A DNA stretch of 64,000 nucleotides from Treponema primitia ZAS-2 (GTDB lineage: Bacteria; Spirochaetota; Spirochaetia; Treponematales; Breznakiellaceae): the NCBI RefSeq assembly GCF_000214375.1, contig NC_015578.1:2108001-2172000 (forward strand), in the 5' to 3' direction. Every line of letters starts with the position of its first letter. Position 1 is the stretch's first letter. The notes under the pieces are model-generated. The model saw nothing but the letters and a program-made list of their open reading frames with translations. It searched no databases and had not been told where the DNA came from. This document shows, in pieces, positions 63,889 to 64,000 of the stretch. The position numbers and the translations under genes were made by a program.

Positions 63889-64000
63889 TTAATATAGTCA
63901 TATAATATGGTATCTCAGATATGTAAATATTCCCTTTATATAAATAACATGATAATATCCTTTCTATGGGTATTTTTATTGTCCTGTTCCTAGTTATATC
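63889..64000. other. AT-rich window end
   Basis: No gene can be supported. A frame from ATG 63966 (MGIFIVLFLVI) is hydrophobic and runs off the window; it might be the start of a membrane protein or signal peptide, but there is no ribosome site. Confidence 0.2.

Overview
The window looks like part of a spirochaete chromosome, most likely a Treponema of the host-associated or termite-gut kind. This is inferred from three things. There are multi-kilobase lipoproteins built from Ig-like repeats with an ISC-type lipobox. There is an OmpA-like surface gene behind a poly-G tract, a known Treponema habit. There is also a TlyC/CorC-type membrane protein. No rRNA, tRNA or CRISPR array was recognised, so the assignment rests on protein style only.

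Layout. (1) 1-3.9 kb, minus strand: a surface operon with an OmpA-like protein carrying a long RQEAA-type coiled coil, then two lipoproteins, the last running off the window. A run of 15 G lies just upstream. (2) 3.9-4.7 kb: a REP-associated tyrosine transposase (RAYT) embedded in copies of a 13-bp palindrome GGTGACTGTCACC, which recurs elsewhere in the window. (3) About 4.7-24.1 kb: a compact tailed-phage prophage. The left part holds head-tail connector, tail, lysis, fibre and SF3 helicase genes. A 2.3-kb non-coding, hairpin-rich stretch (14.4-16.7 kb) follows. The right part holds an HTH protein, terminase, portal, a LuxR-type response-regulator-like protein, protease and major capsid, then a convergent tyrosine integrase. 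Gene order is circularly permuted, so the attachment site probably lies between capsid/integrase and the connector. (4) 24.4-61.3 kb, minus strand: two giant lipoprotein genes sharing a near-identical promoter and N-terminus, separated by a membrane-anchored protein gene. The left giant gene is broken by a 221-bp inversion. Flipping that segment back restores one open frame of 6763 codons. (5) 61.5-64 kb, plus strand: tlyC/corC-like and Nudix genes, then fragments of an IS256-type transposase and a Y-family polymerase-like gene.

How it works together. The chromosomal parts are dominated by cell-surface proteins with several sources of variation: a homopolymer tract, an 18-bp repeat array, a recent 1.5-kb tandem duplication inside a giant gene, a small inversion, and paired paralogues with identical leaders. 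The prophage has a complete head and packaging set, but no recognisable tape-measure protein, tail chaperone or CI-type repressor. It carries a response-regulator-like gene translationally coupled to the portal gene. The RAYT palindromes occur in the chromosome, inside the prophage, at the end of one giant gene and inside one coding sequence.
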